Assembly (NCBI RefSeq): GCF_036287215.1
Contig: NZ_CP142860.1
Coordinates: forward strand, 1,302,001-1,366,000
DNA length: 64,000 bases
Reading direction: 5' to 3'
From: Caproiciproducens sp. CPB-2
Lineage (GTDB): Bacteria > Bacillota > Clostridia > Oscillospirales > Acutalibacteraceae
In this document: positions 1-8,654 of the stretch, piece by piece
How positions within the stretch are numbered: position 1 is the first letter of the stretch
Layout: each line of letters begins with the position of its first letter
Program-made: the position numbers and the translations under genes
The notes under the pieces: model-generated
What the model saw: only the letters and a program-made list of their open reading frames with translations
Told to the model about the DNA's origin: nothing
Databases searched by the model: none

Positions 1-548
1 TGAACCAGTGCATCCATGATATCGACCTTCTTCAGTGGAACCTCGGCGGCGAACCCGAGACCATTATGGCTATGACCGGAAATTACCTGCGCGACATTCA
101 CGCCGAGGATTTCGGCGCCATCCTGATCCGCTTCAAAAACGGCGCGATCGGCCTTGTGGAAGGCACCACCTGCGTATACCCAAAAAATCTGGAGGAAACG
201 CTGACCATTCTGGGCGGCACGGGCACCGCGGTCATCGGGGGGATTGCCGTCAACCGTGTGGAAACCTGGAACTTTGAGACCCCGGCGGAACAGGATTCCC
301 GCATTGCCGCGCTGGCCGGCACGGACCCGAAGGATGTTTACGGAAGCGGCCACAATCTGCTTTACGCCGATTATATCCGTGCGGTCAACACGCACACCGA
401 CCCGCTTGTGAGCGGCGAAGAGGGAATCAAGGCCATGAAGATTATTCTGGCCGCCTACAAGTCCCAGAAAACAGGTCAGGCGGTTCCGTTTGAGGGCCTG
501 AGCTTCTCCACGCTCGACATGGACGATTCCGACGTCCGCTGCCGCTGA
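1..548 (+). CDS. Gfo/Idh/MocA-family sugar dehydrogenase, C-terminal part
   Basis: The reading frame is open from base 3, so the N-terminal Rossmann half lies outside the window. The first visible residues include an H-x-x-D-L-L stretch (HDIDLL), which matches the conserved histidine region of Gfo/Idh/MocA NAD-dependent oxidoreductases, followed by the usual beta-sheet substrate domain. The gene lies 16 bases before a UDP-GlcNAc 2-epimerase gene. That context suggests a WbpB-like UDP-N-acetyl-hexosaminuronate dehydrogenase in surface polysaccharide precursor synthesis. The family is clear; the substrate is inferred from the neighbours only. Confidence 0.8.
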   Translation, partial: NQCIHDIDLLQWNLGGEPETIMAMTGNYLRDIHAEDFGAILIRFKNGAIGLVEGTTCVYPKNLEETLTILGGTGTAVIGGIAVNRVETWNFETPAEQDSRIAALAGTDPKDVYGSGHNLLYADYIRAVNTHTDPLVSGEEGIKAMKIILAAYKSQKTGQAVPFEGLSFSTLDMDDSDVRCR

Positions 549-564
549 GCCGGGGGAACGGAAG

Positions 565-1656
565 ATGAAAATTGTAACCGTAGTCGGCGCAAGGCCGCAG
601 TTTGTCAAGGCGTCGGTGGTATCGGCGGCGCTGAAGCCGGTCTGCACAGAGGTGCTGGTCCATACCGGCCAGCACTATGACCGCAATATGTCGGACGTGT
701 TCTTTGAGGAGCTTTCCATTCCCAGGCCGGCTTACAACCTGGGGGTCGGTTCCGGCTCCCACGGGCACCAGACCGGCGAAATGCTGATGAAAATCGAAGA
801 CGTCCTTCTGGAAGAAAAGCCGGATATCCTGCTCGTTTACGGCGATACCAACTCCACGCTGGCGGGCGCTTTGGCCGCGTCCAAGCTGCACATTCCGGTC
901 GCCCATGTGGAAGCCGGGCTCCGCTCCTACAACATGCGCATGCCCGAGGAGCAGAACCGTGTTCTGACCGACCATATTTCCAGATGGCTTTTCTGCCCGA
1001 CGAAGACCGCGGCGGACAACCTGAAAAAAGAGGGCGTTACCGCCGGCGTTTCCGTCTGCGGGGACGTGATGCTGGATTCCGTGTTGCATTTTCTGCAGGT
1101 TGCGAAAAACAATCCGTCCAAAACCGCCATTTTCGCCCAGCTCGGCATCGAGCCGAAAAACTACCGCCTTGCCACTCTGCACCGCGCGGAAACGACCGAC
1201 GGCGGGCTTGACGCGATCATTGCGATCTTCAAGGCCTTCGAGCAGCTTCCGCAGCTGGTCGTGCTGCCGATTCACCCAAGGACAAGGCCGCTCGCGCAGG
1301 AAGCGATTGAAAAGTGCGGATTCCGGAATATCAAACTGATCGATCCGGTCGGCTATCTGGAAATGCTGCTTCTGACCTCCAACGCCTGTCAGGTCATGAC
1401 CGATTCGGGCGGCCTGCAGAAAGAGGCGTGGTTTATGAAGGTGCCGTGCATTACGCTGCGCGGGGAAACCGAATGGGTGGAGACGCTCGAAGGAAACTGG
1501 AATGTGCTTTCCGCGCTCACCACGGAGGACATTTACCGGAAGGCGATGCACACCGTCGTGGACGAGGCCGCGCACGAACAGATGCCGTTCGGCGACGGTA
1601 ACGCGTCGAAGAAGATCGCGGATGCTCTGTCACGGGAAATGGGCGGGCGTCCGTAA
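565..1656 (+). CDS. wecB: UDP-N-acetylglucosamine 2-epimerase (non-hydrolysing)
   Basis: A 363-residue cytoplasmic enzyme that interconverts UDP-GlcNAc and UDP-ManNAc, or epimerises a related UDP-sugar. Family motifs are in place: GARPQFVK at residues 8-15, the YGDTNS loop with Asp94, HVEAGLRS with Glu116, PEEQNR with Glu128/129, LHRAE with His206, and TDSGG near the C-terminus. The length is typical. It sits between a sugar dehydrogenase and a glycosyltransferase, so a WbpI-like role on UDP-ManNAcA-type precursors is possible. The start ATG has an upstream GGGGGAACGGAAG purine stretch. Confidence 0.92.
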   Translation: MKIVTVVGARPQFVKASVVSAALKPVCTEVLVHTGQHYDRNMSDVFFEELSIPRPAYNLGVGSGSHGHQTGEMLMKIEDVLLEEKPDILLVYGDTNSTLAGALAASKLHIPVAHVEAGLRSYNMRMPEEQNRVLTDHISRWLFCPTKTAADNLKKEGVTAGVSVCGDVMLDSVLHFLQVAKNNPSKTAIFAQLGIEPKNYRLATLHRAETTDGGLDAIIAIFKAFEQLPQLVVLPIHPRTRPLAQEAIEKCGFRNIKLIDPVGYLEMLLLTSNACQVMTDSGGLQKEAWFMKVPCITLRGETEWVETLEGNWNVLSALTTEDIYRKAMHTVVDEAAHEQMPFGDGNASKKIADALSREMGGRP

Positions 1657-1693
1657 ACCAAGGCAATTCCTGTAAAAGGGTAAGAGGTAATTT

Positions 1694-2947
1694 ATGAATA
1701 TCATTTATATCAATCACTACGCCGGTTCCGATCGGCACGGAATGGAGTTCCGCCCGTATTTTATGGCGAAGCGCTGGGCCTCCGCCGGTCACAATGTGAC
1801 GATTGTCGCCAGCTCCTATTCCCATCTGCGCACCGTGAACCCGGATCTGCAGGGGAAAAAGACGATGGAGGAAACGCTGGACGGCGTCCGCTATTTCTGG
1901 ATTGAGGGCCCCGAGTACCACGGCAACGGCGTGGGGCGAATCAGAAATATGCTGTCCTTTCTGCACGGCCTTTATCGATACGCCGATCAGATCGCCGCGC
2001 AGGGAAAGCCCGACGCGGTCATTGCGTCTTCCACGTATCCGCTGGACATCTATCCCGCGCACCGGCTCTCAAAAAAATACGGGGCAATGCTGATTTACGA
2101 GGTGCACGACCTCTGGCCGCTCAGCCCGATCGAGCTCGGCGGCATGAGCCCGCGCCACCCCTATATCATGCTGATGCAGGCGGCGGAAAATTACTGCTAT
2201 AAAAACAGCGACTATGTCGTTTCGCTTCTGCCGAACGCGAAGGAACATATGGTGGAGCACGGCTTGAAGCCGGAAAAATACATCTGTATCCCCAACGGGA
2301 TCGTCAAAGCCGACTGGGAAAAGCCGATGGCGGATCCGCCGGTATATTACGAGCTGCTGAAGCAGTTCCATGACGAAGGATATTTCCTGATCGGCTACAC
2401 CGGCGCGCACGGAATCGCCAACGCGCTGGACAGTTTTGTCCAGGCGGGGGAGAAGCTCCGCGGCAAAAAAATCAAGCTGATTATGGTCGGCCCCGGCCCG
2501 GAACGCGAGCGCCTCGCTCAGCAGGTAATCGACAGGAACCTGCGCGATGTCGTGGAGATGCTGCAGCCGGTCAGGCGCGACCAGATTCCGGAGCTGCTAA
2601 GTCAGATGGACGCCCTTTACGTCGGGCTGCAGCGGCAGCCGCTGTTCCGTTTCGGGGTCAGCCCGAACAAGCTGATGGACTATATGATGGCCGCAAAGCC
2701 GGTCATTTTCGCGATTGAAGCCGGAAACGACATGGTGAAGGACGCCAAATGCGGAATTTCCATTCCGCCGGAGGACAGCTCGGCCATCGCGAAGGCGGCG
2801 AAGAAGCTTGCCGGCCTTTCCAAAGAAGAGCTGAACACCATGGGCCGCCGCGGCAGGGAATACATCCTGCGGAACAATGAGTATGACGTGCTGTCGCAGA
2901 AATTCCTCGACGTATTTTCCATGCCCTATGAACCCAAAACAAAATAG
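1694..2947 (+). CDS. Family 4 glycosyltransferase (WbuB-like)
   Basis: A 417-residue GT-B fold glycosyltransferase. The N-terminal acceptor domain starts MNIIYINHYAGS. The C-terminal nucleotide-sugar domain contains GYTGAHG (about residue 236), a VGPGPERERL turn and the late SPNKLMDYMMAAKPV segment typical of GT4 enzymes resembling WbuB/WcaI. No membrane segments are apparent. A GGTAAGAGGT ribosome-binding site precedes the ATG. It is the last gene before a strong terminator and closes the polysaccharide operon. Donor and acceptor cannot be read from the sequence. Confidence 0.85.
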   Translation: MNIIYINHYAGSDRHGMEFRPYFMAKRWASAGHNVTIVASSYSHLRTVNPDLQGKKTMEETLDGVRYFWIEGPEYHGNGVGRIRNMLSFLHGLYRYADQIAAQGKPDAVIASSTYPLDIYPAHRLSKKYGAMLIYEVHDLWPLSPIELGGMSPRHPYIMLMQAAENYCYKNSDYVVSLLPNAKEHMVEHGLKPEKYICIPNGIVKADWEKPMADPPVYYELLKQFHDEGYFLIGYTGAHGIANALDSFVQAGEKLRGKKIKLIMVGPGPERERLAQQVIDRNLRDVVEMLQPVRRDQIPELLSQMDALYVGLQRQPLFRFGVSPNKLMDYMMAAKPVIFAIEAGNDMVKDAKCGISIPPEDSSAIAKAAKKLAGLSKEELNTMGRRGREYILRNNEYDVLSQKFLDVFSMPYEPKTK

Positions 2948-2968
2948 CTGATTGCTTTTCAGAAGCAG

Positions 2969-2999
2969 AGAGGGCAGCCGGTCCGGCTGCCCTCTTTTA
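2969..2999 (+). terminator. Intrinsic terminator of the polysaccharide operon
   Basis: A 12-bp perfect stem (AGAGGGCAGCCG paired with CGGCTGCCCTCT, 3-base loop) is followed by TTTTA. The convergent uracil-DNA glycosylase gene ends inside the T run, so the hairpin may act in both directions. Confidence 0.9.
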
Positions 3000-3572
3000 T
3001 AGTCCGAGCTCTTTGATTTTGTCGCGCAGCTTGATGAAATCGTCAAACGCGTCGGGTTTGCTGCTTGGGTTGCGCAGAAGCGCAGCGGGGTGGAGCGTGG
3101 CCATCATCAGAACGCCGTTCCGTTCAAAGAAAATACCGTGTTCCCTGGTGATTTTGATGTCCGGCTTGATGATCTTCATGGCGGCGATGCGGCCGAGGCA
3201 GACAATGATTTTCGGGCGGATCAGCGCCACCTGGTTGCGCAGCCAGCCGATGCACAGCTCCTGCTCTTCCGGAAGCGGGTCGCGGTTCTGCGGCGGCCTG
3301 CATTTGACGATATTCGCGATGTAAATATTTTTGTGCCGGTCAAGGTCGACGGCATCCAGCATTTTGTCAAGCAGCTGCCCGCTCCGGCCTACAAACGGTT
3401 CCCCCTGCAAATCCTCGTTTTCGCCGGGGCCTTCTCCGATCAGCAGCACGCTGGCTTTCTCGTTTCCGACACCGAACACAACGTTGGTCCGCCCGGTGCA
3501 CAGATCGCATTTGCGGCATTCCAGACAAGCGGATTTCAGTTCTTCCCAGTTATCAAACAATGCGGTATCCAC
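2997..3572 (-). CDS. Family 4 uracil-DNA glycosylase
   Basis: A 191-residue enzyme of the 4Fe-4S uracil-DNA glycosylase family that removes uracil from DNA in base-excision repair. Cys19, Cys22, Cys91 and Cys107 fit the four cluster ligands. GEGPGENED (residues 47-55) is the active-site loop equivalent to GEAPG, and HPAALLR near the C-terminus is the second motif. It stands alone and has its own promoter and a hairpin in its leader. Confidence 0.9.
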   Translation of the reverse strand: MDTALFDNWEELKSACLECRKCDLCTGRTNVVFGVGNEKASVLLIGEGPGENEDLQGEPFVGRSGQLLDKMLDAVDLDRHKNIYIANIVKCRPPQNRDPLPEEQELCIGWLRNQVALIRPKIIVCLGRIAAMKIIKPDIKITREHGIFFERNGVLMMATLHPAALLRNPSSKPDAFDDFIKLRDKIKELGL

Positions 3573-3675
3573 CTTCCTATTTGAATCCTCTTTTCATGAT
3601 GGCATGACAATCGTCACAAAGGTATTTTTTTCTCTTCCCAAGATGTGCGCCTGTCATGCTTCCATGTTCTCTCAG

Positions 3676-3719
3676 GCGCCCGAAGCTTTGCTTCGGCTTG
3701 CGCTGTAAGGTTATTATAG
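3676..3719 (-). promoter_or_regulatory. Promoter and leader hairpin of the uracil-DNA glycosylase gene
   Basis: On the minus strand an extended -10 element TGCTATAAT lies at 3713-3721. The transcript then contains a CCGAAGC/GCTTCGG hairpin flanked by CAGCGC and GCGCCTG. No convincing -35 box is seen, which suits an extended -10 promoter. The role of the hairpin is unknown. Confidence 0.55.
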
Positions 3720-3773
3720 CATGAATATCGCAAAATCGAATGCCGTTGTGCAGAAAATTTTACGGGAAAGACG

Positions 3774-3813
3774 AAAAATCTCCCCTGCCGTCCTACGCGC
3801 TGCGGCAGGGGAG
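3774..3813 (-). terminator. Terminator downstream of motB
   Basis: On the minus strand an 11-bp stem (CTCCCCTGCCG with CGGCAGGGGAG) is followed by ATTTTTCG. It lies 39 bases after the motB stop codon. Confidence 0.85.
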
Positions 3814-3851
3814 AACTGTTCTGCGGGGAAAAAGGTTATTGCTGTTCTTTA

Positions 3852-4631
3852 TTAATTGAGTTCATCGGCGGAGCTTGCCATTTTATCCCCGGAGGATCCC
3901 GTCCGGTTGATCTTTACTTCCACGCGCCGGTTCTGTGACCGTCCTTCCTCCACTTCGTTGCCGGCTACCGGATGGTAATATGAATACCCCGAAACAATCA
4001 TTTTGGATTGGGGAAGATCGCATTTGCTGGAAAAGAATTTCAGTACCGCAATGGCGCGGTCGGACGAAAGCTCCCACGCAAAGTAGTTGTTCTGGGACTC
4101 ATCTCCCGCCATGGCGGTATGTCCGCTGATCTCTATGGAACCGATCTGGTCGTCCACGCTCAAAAGAAGACCGCCCATATATTGAAGGATATCGAAGCTG
4201 GATTCTCTCATAGTGGGGCTGTCCGGATAGAACAGCACGTTGTCCTTAAAACGGAATTTAATAAATCCCTCGCCTTTTTCAAGCAAAATAGATTCGGAGT
4301 AACCGCTTTGATTGATTTTTTTCTGAATGGATTCATAAATCTCATCAAAATCATTATTCGCCGCTTGATTTTCCGCTTGGCTTGCTGTCCCGCTTACCGT
4401 CTCCTGAGCAACGGATGCGTTGCCGGCGGCAGCCTGTTTGCTCTTTTCCAATTCAGTCCTGATGCTGTAGTTTTGCTGAGATACGGCCATCATGGCGAAG
4501 GAAAACAGGATTACAAAAATCGCCAGCAGGTCGGTCATCATGTCGCTGTAACTGGTCAGCCAAGCGGGAGCTTCATCATCATCTCCGCCTTCCGGTTCGT
4601 CCATATCGAAATATTTTTCATCCTCCGGCAT
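3852..4631 (-). CDS. motB: Flagellar motor stator protein MotB
   Basis: A 259-residue membrane-anchored stator subunit. An acidic N-terminus leads into PAWLTSYSDMMTDLLAIFVILFSF: Asp30 is the conserved proton/ion-carrying residue at the start of the single membrane helix (about 31-52). A Ser/Ala/Gln-rich linker follows, then an OmpA-like peptidoglycan-binding domain (about 130-245) with the NYFAWELSSDRAIAVL signature. It lies 6 bases downstream of motA in one operon. No other flagellar genes are in this window. Confidence 0.9.
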   Translation of the reverse strand: MPEDEKYFDMDEPEGGDDDEAPAWLTSYSDMMTDLLAIFVILFSFAMMAVSQQNYSIRTELEKSKQAAAGNASVAQETVSGTASQAENQAANNDFDEIYESIQKKINQSGYSESILLEKGEGFIKFRFKDNVLFYPDSPTMRESSFDILQYMGGLLLSVDDQIGSIEISGHTAMAGDESQNNYFAWELSSDRAIAVLKFFSSKCDLPQSKMIVSGYSYYHPVAGNEVEEGRSQNRRVEVKINRTGSSGDKMASSADELN

Positions 4632-4637
4632 GAGTTA

Positions 4638-5456
4638 TTATGCAACCCCCTTCATCTTCAGTTCATGTATCTGCTTACTGACCGAGCCCATTTTTTTGAC
4701 ATCCTTTTTCGTCAGGCAGGAAATCATATTTTCCTGGATAGTCCTCGGATTTTTTCCTTCCATAATGGAAGTCAGCCCCTCGAGCAAAAATTCCTTTCTC
4801 AGCGCTTCGTCCGCGCTCATCACCTTGAGCCTTTTTGACATCGGCATAAAAACGACATAGGCGATAAAGGCGCCGTAAAAGGAAGTAACCAGTTCGATTG
4901 CCATCAAAGGTCCCAGCTTGGTCGGGTCCTCCAGGTTTTCCAGCATGGGAATCAGGCCGATATACGTTCCGAGAAGGCCCAGGGAGGTTGAGGTGGAGGC
5001 GATCATATCCAGCATGGCGTGCCCGTCCTGATGCCTTTTCTTAGCGAAATAGATTTCCGACCGGAGGGCTTTTTTGAGCACATCCTCGCCGACGCCGTCC
5101 GCGATCAGCAGGATCCCCTTCTGAAGGAACTCGTCGTCGGCATACTTGGGGGCAGCGTCTTCAAGGGCCAGAAGCCCTTTGCTTCTGGCAATCTCGCTGA
5201 GTGACACGATCGTCTGAATGTCTTTTACAAAATCATACTGCACTTTTTTGAAAGATTTTTTCATAACCCGCCCGAGCGTTTTCAATTTGCTTGGCGGGAA
5301 CGAAACGACAATAACGCCTGTTGTGCCGCCTACCGTAATAAAAACAGAGGGCCAGTTTAAAAAGGAACTGAAATTTCCTGATAATCTGATTGAATAAATG
5401 ATACAAAAGATCCCGATCCCAAATCCAATCATCGTAGAGATGGCTGGTTTCTTCAT
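4638..5456 (-). CDS. motA: Flagellar motor stator protein MotA
   Basis: A 272-residue ion-channel subunit of the flagellar stator. It starts MKKPAISTMIGFGIGIFCIIY; I place the start at 5456 because AGGGGG lies 8 bases upstream, although the frame is open 90 bases further. Four membrane segments are visible (about 7-24, 35-52, 150-170, 183-203), with the long cytoplasmic loop after the second carrying the torque-generating charged residues. It is translated ahead of motB. Confidence 0.9.
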   Translation of the reverse strand: MKKPAISTMIGFGIGIFCIIYSIRLSGNFSSFLNWPSVFITVGGTTGVIVVSFPPSKLKTLGRVMKKSFKKVQYDFVKDIQTIVSLSEIARSKGLLALEDAAPKYADDEFLQKGILLIADGVGEDVLKKALRSEIYFAKKRHQDGHAMLDMIASTSTSLGLLGTYIGLIPMLENLEDPTKLGPLMAIELVTSFYGAFIAYVVFMPMSKRLKVMSADEALRKEFLLEGLTSIMEGKNPRTIQENMISCLTKKDVKKMGSVSKQIHELKMKGVA

Positions 5457-5711
5457 TGAAAGACCCCCTAAAGAACTAAAATTTCCCATTGTTTTGTATA
5501 TCGGACGATTCGTCAGATATTTTAGGGGAATCAGCCTAAATATCATGATTACACAGCCAAAACATAAAAAATGTGACCTGGTTGCTGTTTCCTTGTTTAT
5601 TTCGTCTTTTCTGCACTTTTAAGGCAATACACCGTGTTTTGGGGGTAAAACAGGAATTCCCTTCAGACCAGCCATTGTCGCCGGTCAGAAGGAAATTCTC
5701 AAATGGCGGTG

Positions 5712-6356
5712 TCAGACATCGCCCTTCCGGTAGAGGTAGTAAGAGTATGCGGCCGGAATAACGCTCAGCAGGACGACAGCCGCGATCATAAGCCATTTAT
5801 AGGGAGTAAACGCGGAAGCGGCGATCATAATCCCGCCCGCAATCCAGACAAAACCGGCCAACCGGTGCGTTTTTCTCCAGTTCTCCTCGCTGGCCAGCGT
5901 CCACGGCAGCTTGATTCCCACCGTATAATTCGGCTTGCATTTGGGAAGATAGTTGCCTAAGACGGCAATCACAATACCGACGAGGACGGTGATCAGCACA
6001 CTGATATTGAAGTCCTTGTACAGCACTTTCGCAATGACAGAAGCCTGCGTTACGTTGGCGACGATGACGATCAGCCATCTGGAGATCAGCTTCATCTGCG
6101 GGGAGCGGTCGATATTTTGCTTTTTCGGGTCGGCGGAAATGCTGAAATTTACAAATACCGTGCAAATCAGAAGGATGGCGGGAAGCCCGAACGCGGCGAA
6201 AAAGCGGGAGGAATAGCCGTTGGGATTTCCCTGTATATCCCAGTGCGTGGGCATCGTCTCCGGCAGCCGGGAATAGAAGGCCGCCGACAGAAGAAAGGGA
6301 AACACCGCGGCCAGCCAATACAGATATTTACCGATTTTATTTTTCATTGCATACAT
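5712..6356 (-). CDS. sdpI: SdpI-family immunity/membrane protein (DUF1648)
   Basis: A 214-residue polytopic membrane protein. The N-terminal DUF1648 signature is visible as LPETMPTHWDIQGNPNGYSSR, and the C-terminal SdpI part contains the YTVGIKLPWTLASEENWRKTHR motif. About six membrane helices are present. In Bacillus subtilis SdpI protects against the SdpC toxin and signals to SdpR. No toxin gene is seen nearby, so an immunity or envelope-stress role is inferred from homology. A start three codons in (MKNK) is equally possible. Confidence 0.85.
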   Translation of the reverse strand: MYAMKNKIGKYLYWLAAVFPFLLSAAFYSRLPETMPTHWDIQGNPNGYSSRFFAAFGLPAILLICTVFVNFSISADPKKQNIDRSPQMKLISRWLIVIVANVTQASVIAKVLYKDFNISVLITVLVGIVIAVLGNYLPKCKPNYTVGIKLPWTLASEENWRKTHRLAGFVWIAGGIMIAASAFTPYKWLMIAAVVLLSVIPAAYSYYLYRKGDV

Positions 6357-6361
6357 TCTCC

Positions 6362-6640
6362 TTATCTAAGAAAACCTTGGAACCAGTTCAGGACCTCTTC
6401 AAAGACGGACAGATTCAATTCATAGTAGATAAATTTGCCGGATTTACGGTCCGTAATCAAATCGGCGTCCTTCAGTATGGCCAGATGATGGGAAACCGTC
6501 GCGCCGGTCATCGGGAAGTGCTCTGAAATTTCCCCGGCGGGCAGCGCCCCGCCCTTCAGAATATTCAGGATTTCCCTGCGTGTCGGGTCGGAAAGAGCCT
6601 TAAATGTTTCAGGAAACGACACAGCATCAGTTCCTTTCAT
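6362..6640 (-). CDS. sdpR: ArsR-family repressor SdpR
   Basis: A 92-residue winged-helix regulator (FKALSDPTRREILNIL and TVSHHLAILKDADLI are typical ArsR-family helices). It lacks the CxC metal site, as SdpR proteins do. The gene is 5 bases upstream of sdpI. A perfect palindrome right before the start codon suggests that it represses its own operon. Confidence 0.88.
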   Translation of the reverse strand: MKGTDAVSFPETFKALSDPTRREILNILKGGALPAGEISEHFPMTGATVSHHLAILKDADLITDRKSGKFIYYELNLSVFEEVLNWFQGFLR

Positions 6641-6658
6641 TTAGAAATTTATCTAAAT
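6639..6658 (-). promoter_or_regulatory. Palindromic operator of the sdpRI operon
   Basis: ATTTAGA-6 bp-TCTAAAT, a perfect 7-bp inverted repeat, overlaps the start codon region and lies just downstream of the -10 box. Such AT-rich palindromes are the usual binding sites of SdpR-type ArsR repressors. That SdpR binds here is inference. Confidence 0.75.
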
Positions 6659-6660
6659 GT

Positions 6661-6688
6661 ATAATAGCACGTTTCCTTCCATTGTCAA
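6661..6688 (-). promoter_or_regulatory. Promoter of the sdpRI operon
   Basis: Minus-strand TTGACA (6683-6688), 16-bp spacer, TATTAT (6661-6666): a near-consensus sigma-A promoter placed so that the palindrome at 6639-6658 covers the start of transcription. Confidence 0.8.
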
Positions 6689-6734
6689 TATGGATTTTCA
6701 GCAACGCGGGCGGGGGGGATTCAAAAAATAGAGG

Positions 6735-6763
6735 TTGTCTTTTTTAACGGGATCGTTTATAAT
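6735..6763 (+). promoter_or_regulatory. Promoter of the SRP RNA-dnaX unit
   Basis: TTGTCT (6735-6740), 17-bp spacer, TATAAT (6758-6763). Transcription should begin near 6770, just upstream of the scRNA. Confidence 0.8.
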
Positions 6764-6806
6764 AGGATAGTCGGAAATGAGAAGCAAGGCAGAAATGCAT
6801 GCAATA

Positions 6807-6926
6807 GGATATGCAGGCGGGCGGGCTCTGTACGGCGGGACGCCATGAACCATGTCAGGCGGGGAACCGAGCAGCATTAAGTGGACTGCCCCGCGCGATA
6901 CAGGCGGTCTGTTCGTCTGCATATCC
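6807..6926 (+). ncRNA. ffs: Bacterial small SRP RNA (4.5S/scRNA)
   Basis: The conserved Ffh-binding domain is plain: GAACCATGTCAGGCGGGGAA followed by CCGAGCAGCATTAAG. The ends pair as GGATATGCAG with CTGCATATCC to give the long closing stem, and the stem may extend through ATGCAT on both sides. The RNA is the scaffold of the signal recognition particle. Its place immediately before dnaX-ybaB-recR is as in Bacillus. Exact ends depend on processing. Confidence 0.9.
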
Positions 6927-6992
6927 TGATGCATGATAAACCGTTCTATGACGGTCTGTCTTGCTTTCAATTTGTCTGGGGGTGGTGTTCGC

Positions 6993-8630
6993 GTGTATCA
7001 GGTTCTGTACAGGAAATGGAGGCCAAGGGTGTTTGCCGATGTTGTCGGCCAGCCGCAGGTCACCGTTACGCTGAAAAATGAACTGACGGCGGGCCGCATT
7101 GCTCATGCGTACCTGTTTACCGGTTCCAGGGGAACGGGGAAAACCACGTGTGCGAAGATTCTTGCCAAGGCGGTCAACTGCCTGCACCCGGCGGACGGCG
7201 ACCCCTGCGGCGAATGTGAGATCTGCCGCGCCGCGGACGCCGGTTCGCTGATGGACATTGTGGAAATCGACGCCGCCAGCAACAACGGCGTAGACAATAT
7301 CCGCTCTTTGAGGGAGGAAGCCAATTTTACCCCGGCGGCCGCGAAATACCGGGTTTATATTATCGACGAGGTGCACATGCTCTCCACGGGAGCGTTCAAC
7401 GCGCTGCTCAAAACGCTGGAAGAGCCGCCCGCCCACGTCATCTTTATCCTTGCGACAACGGAAGTACACAAGCTGCCCGCGACTATTTTGTCGCGGTGCC
7501 AGCGCTTTGATTTTCGCCGCATTCCGCCGAAGGAAATCGCGGAGCGCCTTACTTATGTTACCCGGCAGGAAAACGCGGAGCTCGACCCGCAGGCCGCGCT
7601 CCTGATTGCGCGCCTGGCGGACGGCGCCCTGCGCGACGCGCTGTCCCTTTTGGATCAGTGCCTGGGCCGTGGAAAAAACATCACGGTGGAAGTGGTGAAT
7701 GAAACGGCCGGTCTGGTCGGGCGGGAACATCTTTTTGAGCTGACCGACACTATAAAGGAACATGATTCCGGCGCCGCGCTGGAGCTGATCGACCGGCTGC
7801 ACAATTCCTCCAAGGATATGGCGAGGCTCTGTGAGGAGCTGTCCTCCCATTTCCGGAATCTGATGCTGATCAAAACTACGAAGGATGCCCACAACATGAT
7901 CGCCGTACCCGACGCGGAGTACGAAAGCCTGACAAAACAGGCGCTTTCCACGCCGCTGCCCGCCATTCTGCACGGCCTGGATACCATGCAGTCCGCGCTG
8001 GAGCGGATGTACCGGGGAGGGGACAGGCGCGTCGAATTTGAAATGGCGATGATCCGCCTGTGTTCGCCGGAGCTGGATTCCACGCCGGACGCGCTGATTC
8101 GCCGCATAGAAGCCCTTGAGCGCGGCACGGCTGTTTCGAAGCCGAAGCCCGTCAGGGCGGCGGAGCCGGAAACGAAACCAAAGCCGGAAGTGAAGGTACC
8201 GGAAAGCCCGCCCGCACAAATGCTGCAGGAGGAACCGCCGGAGCCTTCCTTTGAAAGGCCGGACGACCCCGTCGCGGAACCCAAAAAGGAAATTGGGGAG
8301 CTGCAGAAGGACGCGAAGCGCCTTTCCGAATGGCCGGAGATCCTTCAGATCCTGAAAAATTATTCCCATACCATTGCGGCCGCGTTCAACGGCTCCGCCG
8401 CTTATATCAGCGGTGCCTATGTGCTGATCGACGCGCCGAACGATATGGCGTTCCGGCTGCTGAGAGAGCCCGCCCAGCGTGAAAATATGCGCAGGGCGAT
8501 TCAGCAGGTGACGGGCAGGACCTATAAGCTGGGCCCTTACAAGGCCCGTGAAAGCGAAAAGGAAACGGATCCGCTCGCGCAGCTGGCCGGGCTGGCTGAG
8601 AGCGAGGGCATTCAGGTTATCAAAAAATAA
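6993..8630 (+). CDS. dnaX: DNA polymerase III subunit gamma/tau
   Basis: A clamp-loader ATPase of 545 residues, starting at GTG 6993 (MYQVLYRKWRP, the conserved N-terminus) behind a GGGGGTGGTG ribosome-binding site. It has Walker A GSRGTGKT (44-51), zinc cysteines C63, C72, C75 and C78, Walker B DEVH (125-128) and the SRC sensor motif (167-169). Residues about 380-450 are a Pro/Glu/Lys-rich linker, followed by a tau-type C-terminal domain. No strong slippery sequence for a short gamma product was found. Confidence 0.95.
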   Translation: MYQVLYRKWRPRVFADVVGQPQVTVTLKNELTAGRIAHAYLFTGSRGTGKTTCAKILAKAVNCLHPADGDPCGECEICRAADAGSLMDIVEIDAASNNGVDNIRSLREEANFTPAAAKYRVYIIDEVHMLSTGAFNALLKTLEEPPAHVIFILATTEVHKLPATILSRCQRFDFRRIPPKEIAERLTYVTRQENAELDPQAALLIARLADGALRDALSLLDQCLGRGKNITVEVVNETAGLVGREHLFELTDTIKEHDSGAALELIDRLHNSSKDMARLCEELSSHFRNLMLIKTTKDAHNMIAVPDAEYESLTKQALSTPLPAILHGLDTMQSALERMYRGGDRRVEFEMAMIRLCSPELDSTPDALIRRIEALERGTAVSKPKPVRAAEPETKPKPEVKVPESPPAQMLQEEPPEPSFERPDDPVAEPKKEIGELQKDAKRLSEWPEILQILKNYSHTIAAAFNGSAAYISGAYVLIDAPNDMAFRLLREPAQRENMRRAIQQVTGRTYKLGPYKARESEKETDPLAQLAGLAESEGIQVIKK

Positions 8631-8654
8631 AAGGATTTACAGGAGGAATTTGAT

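Noticed and set aside
442..1575. Long minus-strand frame of 377 codons opposite wecB
   Set aside because: It is the antisense shadow of a clear epimerase gene in GC-rich DNA; its composition is Arg/His/Gly-rich and no motif is visible.
6855..8369. 504-codon minus-strand frame opposite dnaX
   Set aside because: Shadow of dnaX; no ribosome-binding site or domain.
6993..8630. Programmed frameshift for a short gamma product of dnaX
   Set aside because: No A-AAA-AAG-type slippery site followed by a stop and stem-loop was found.
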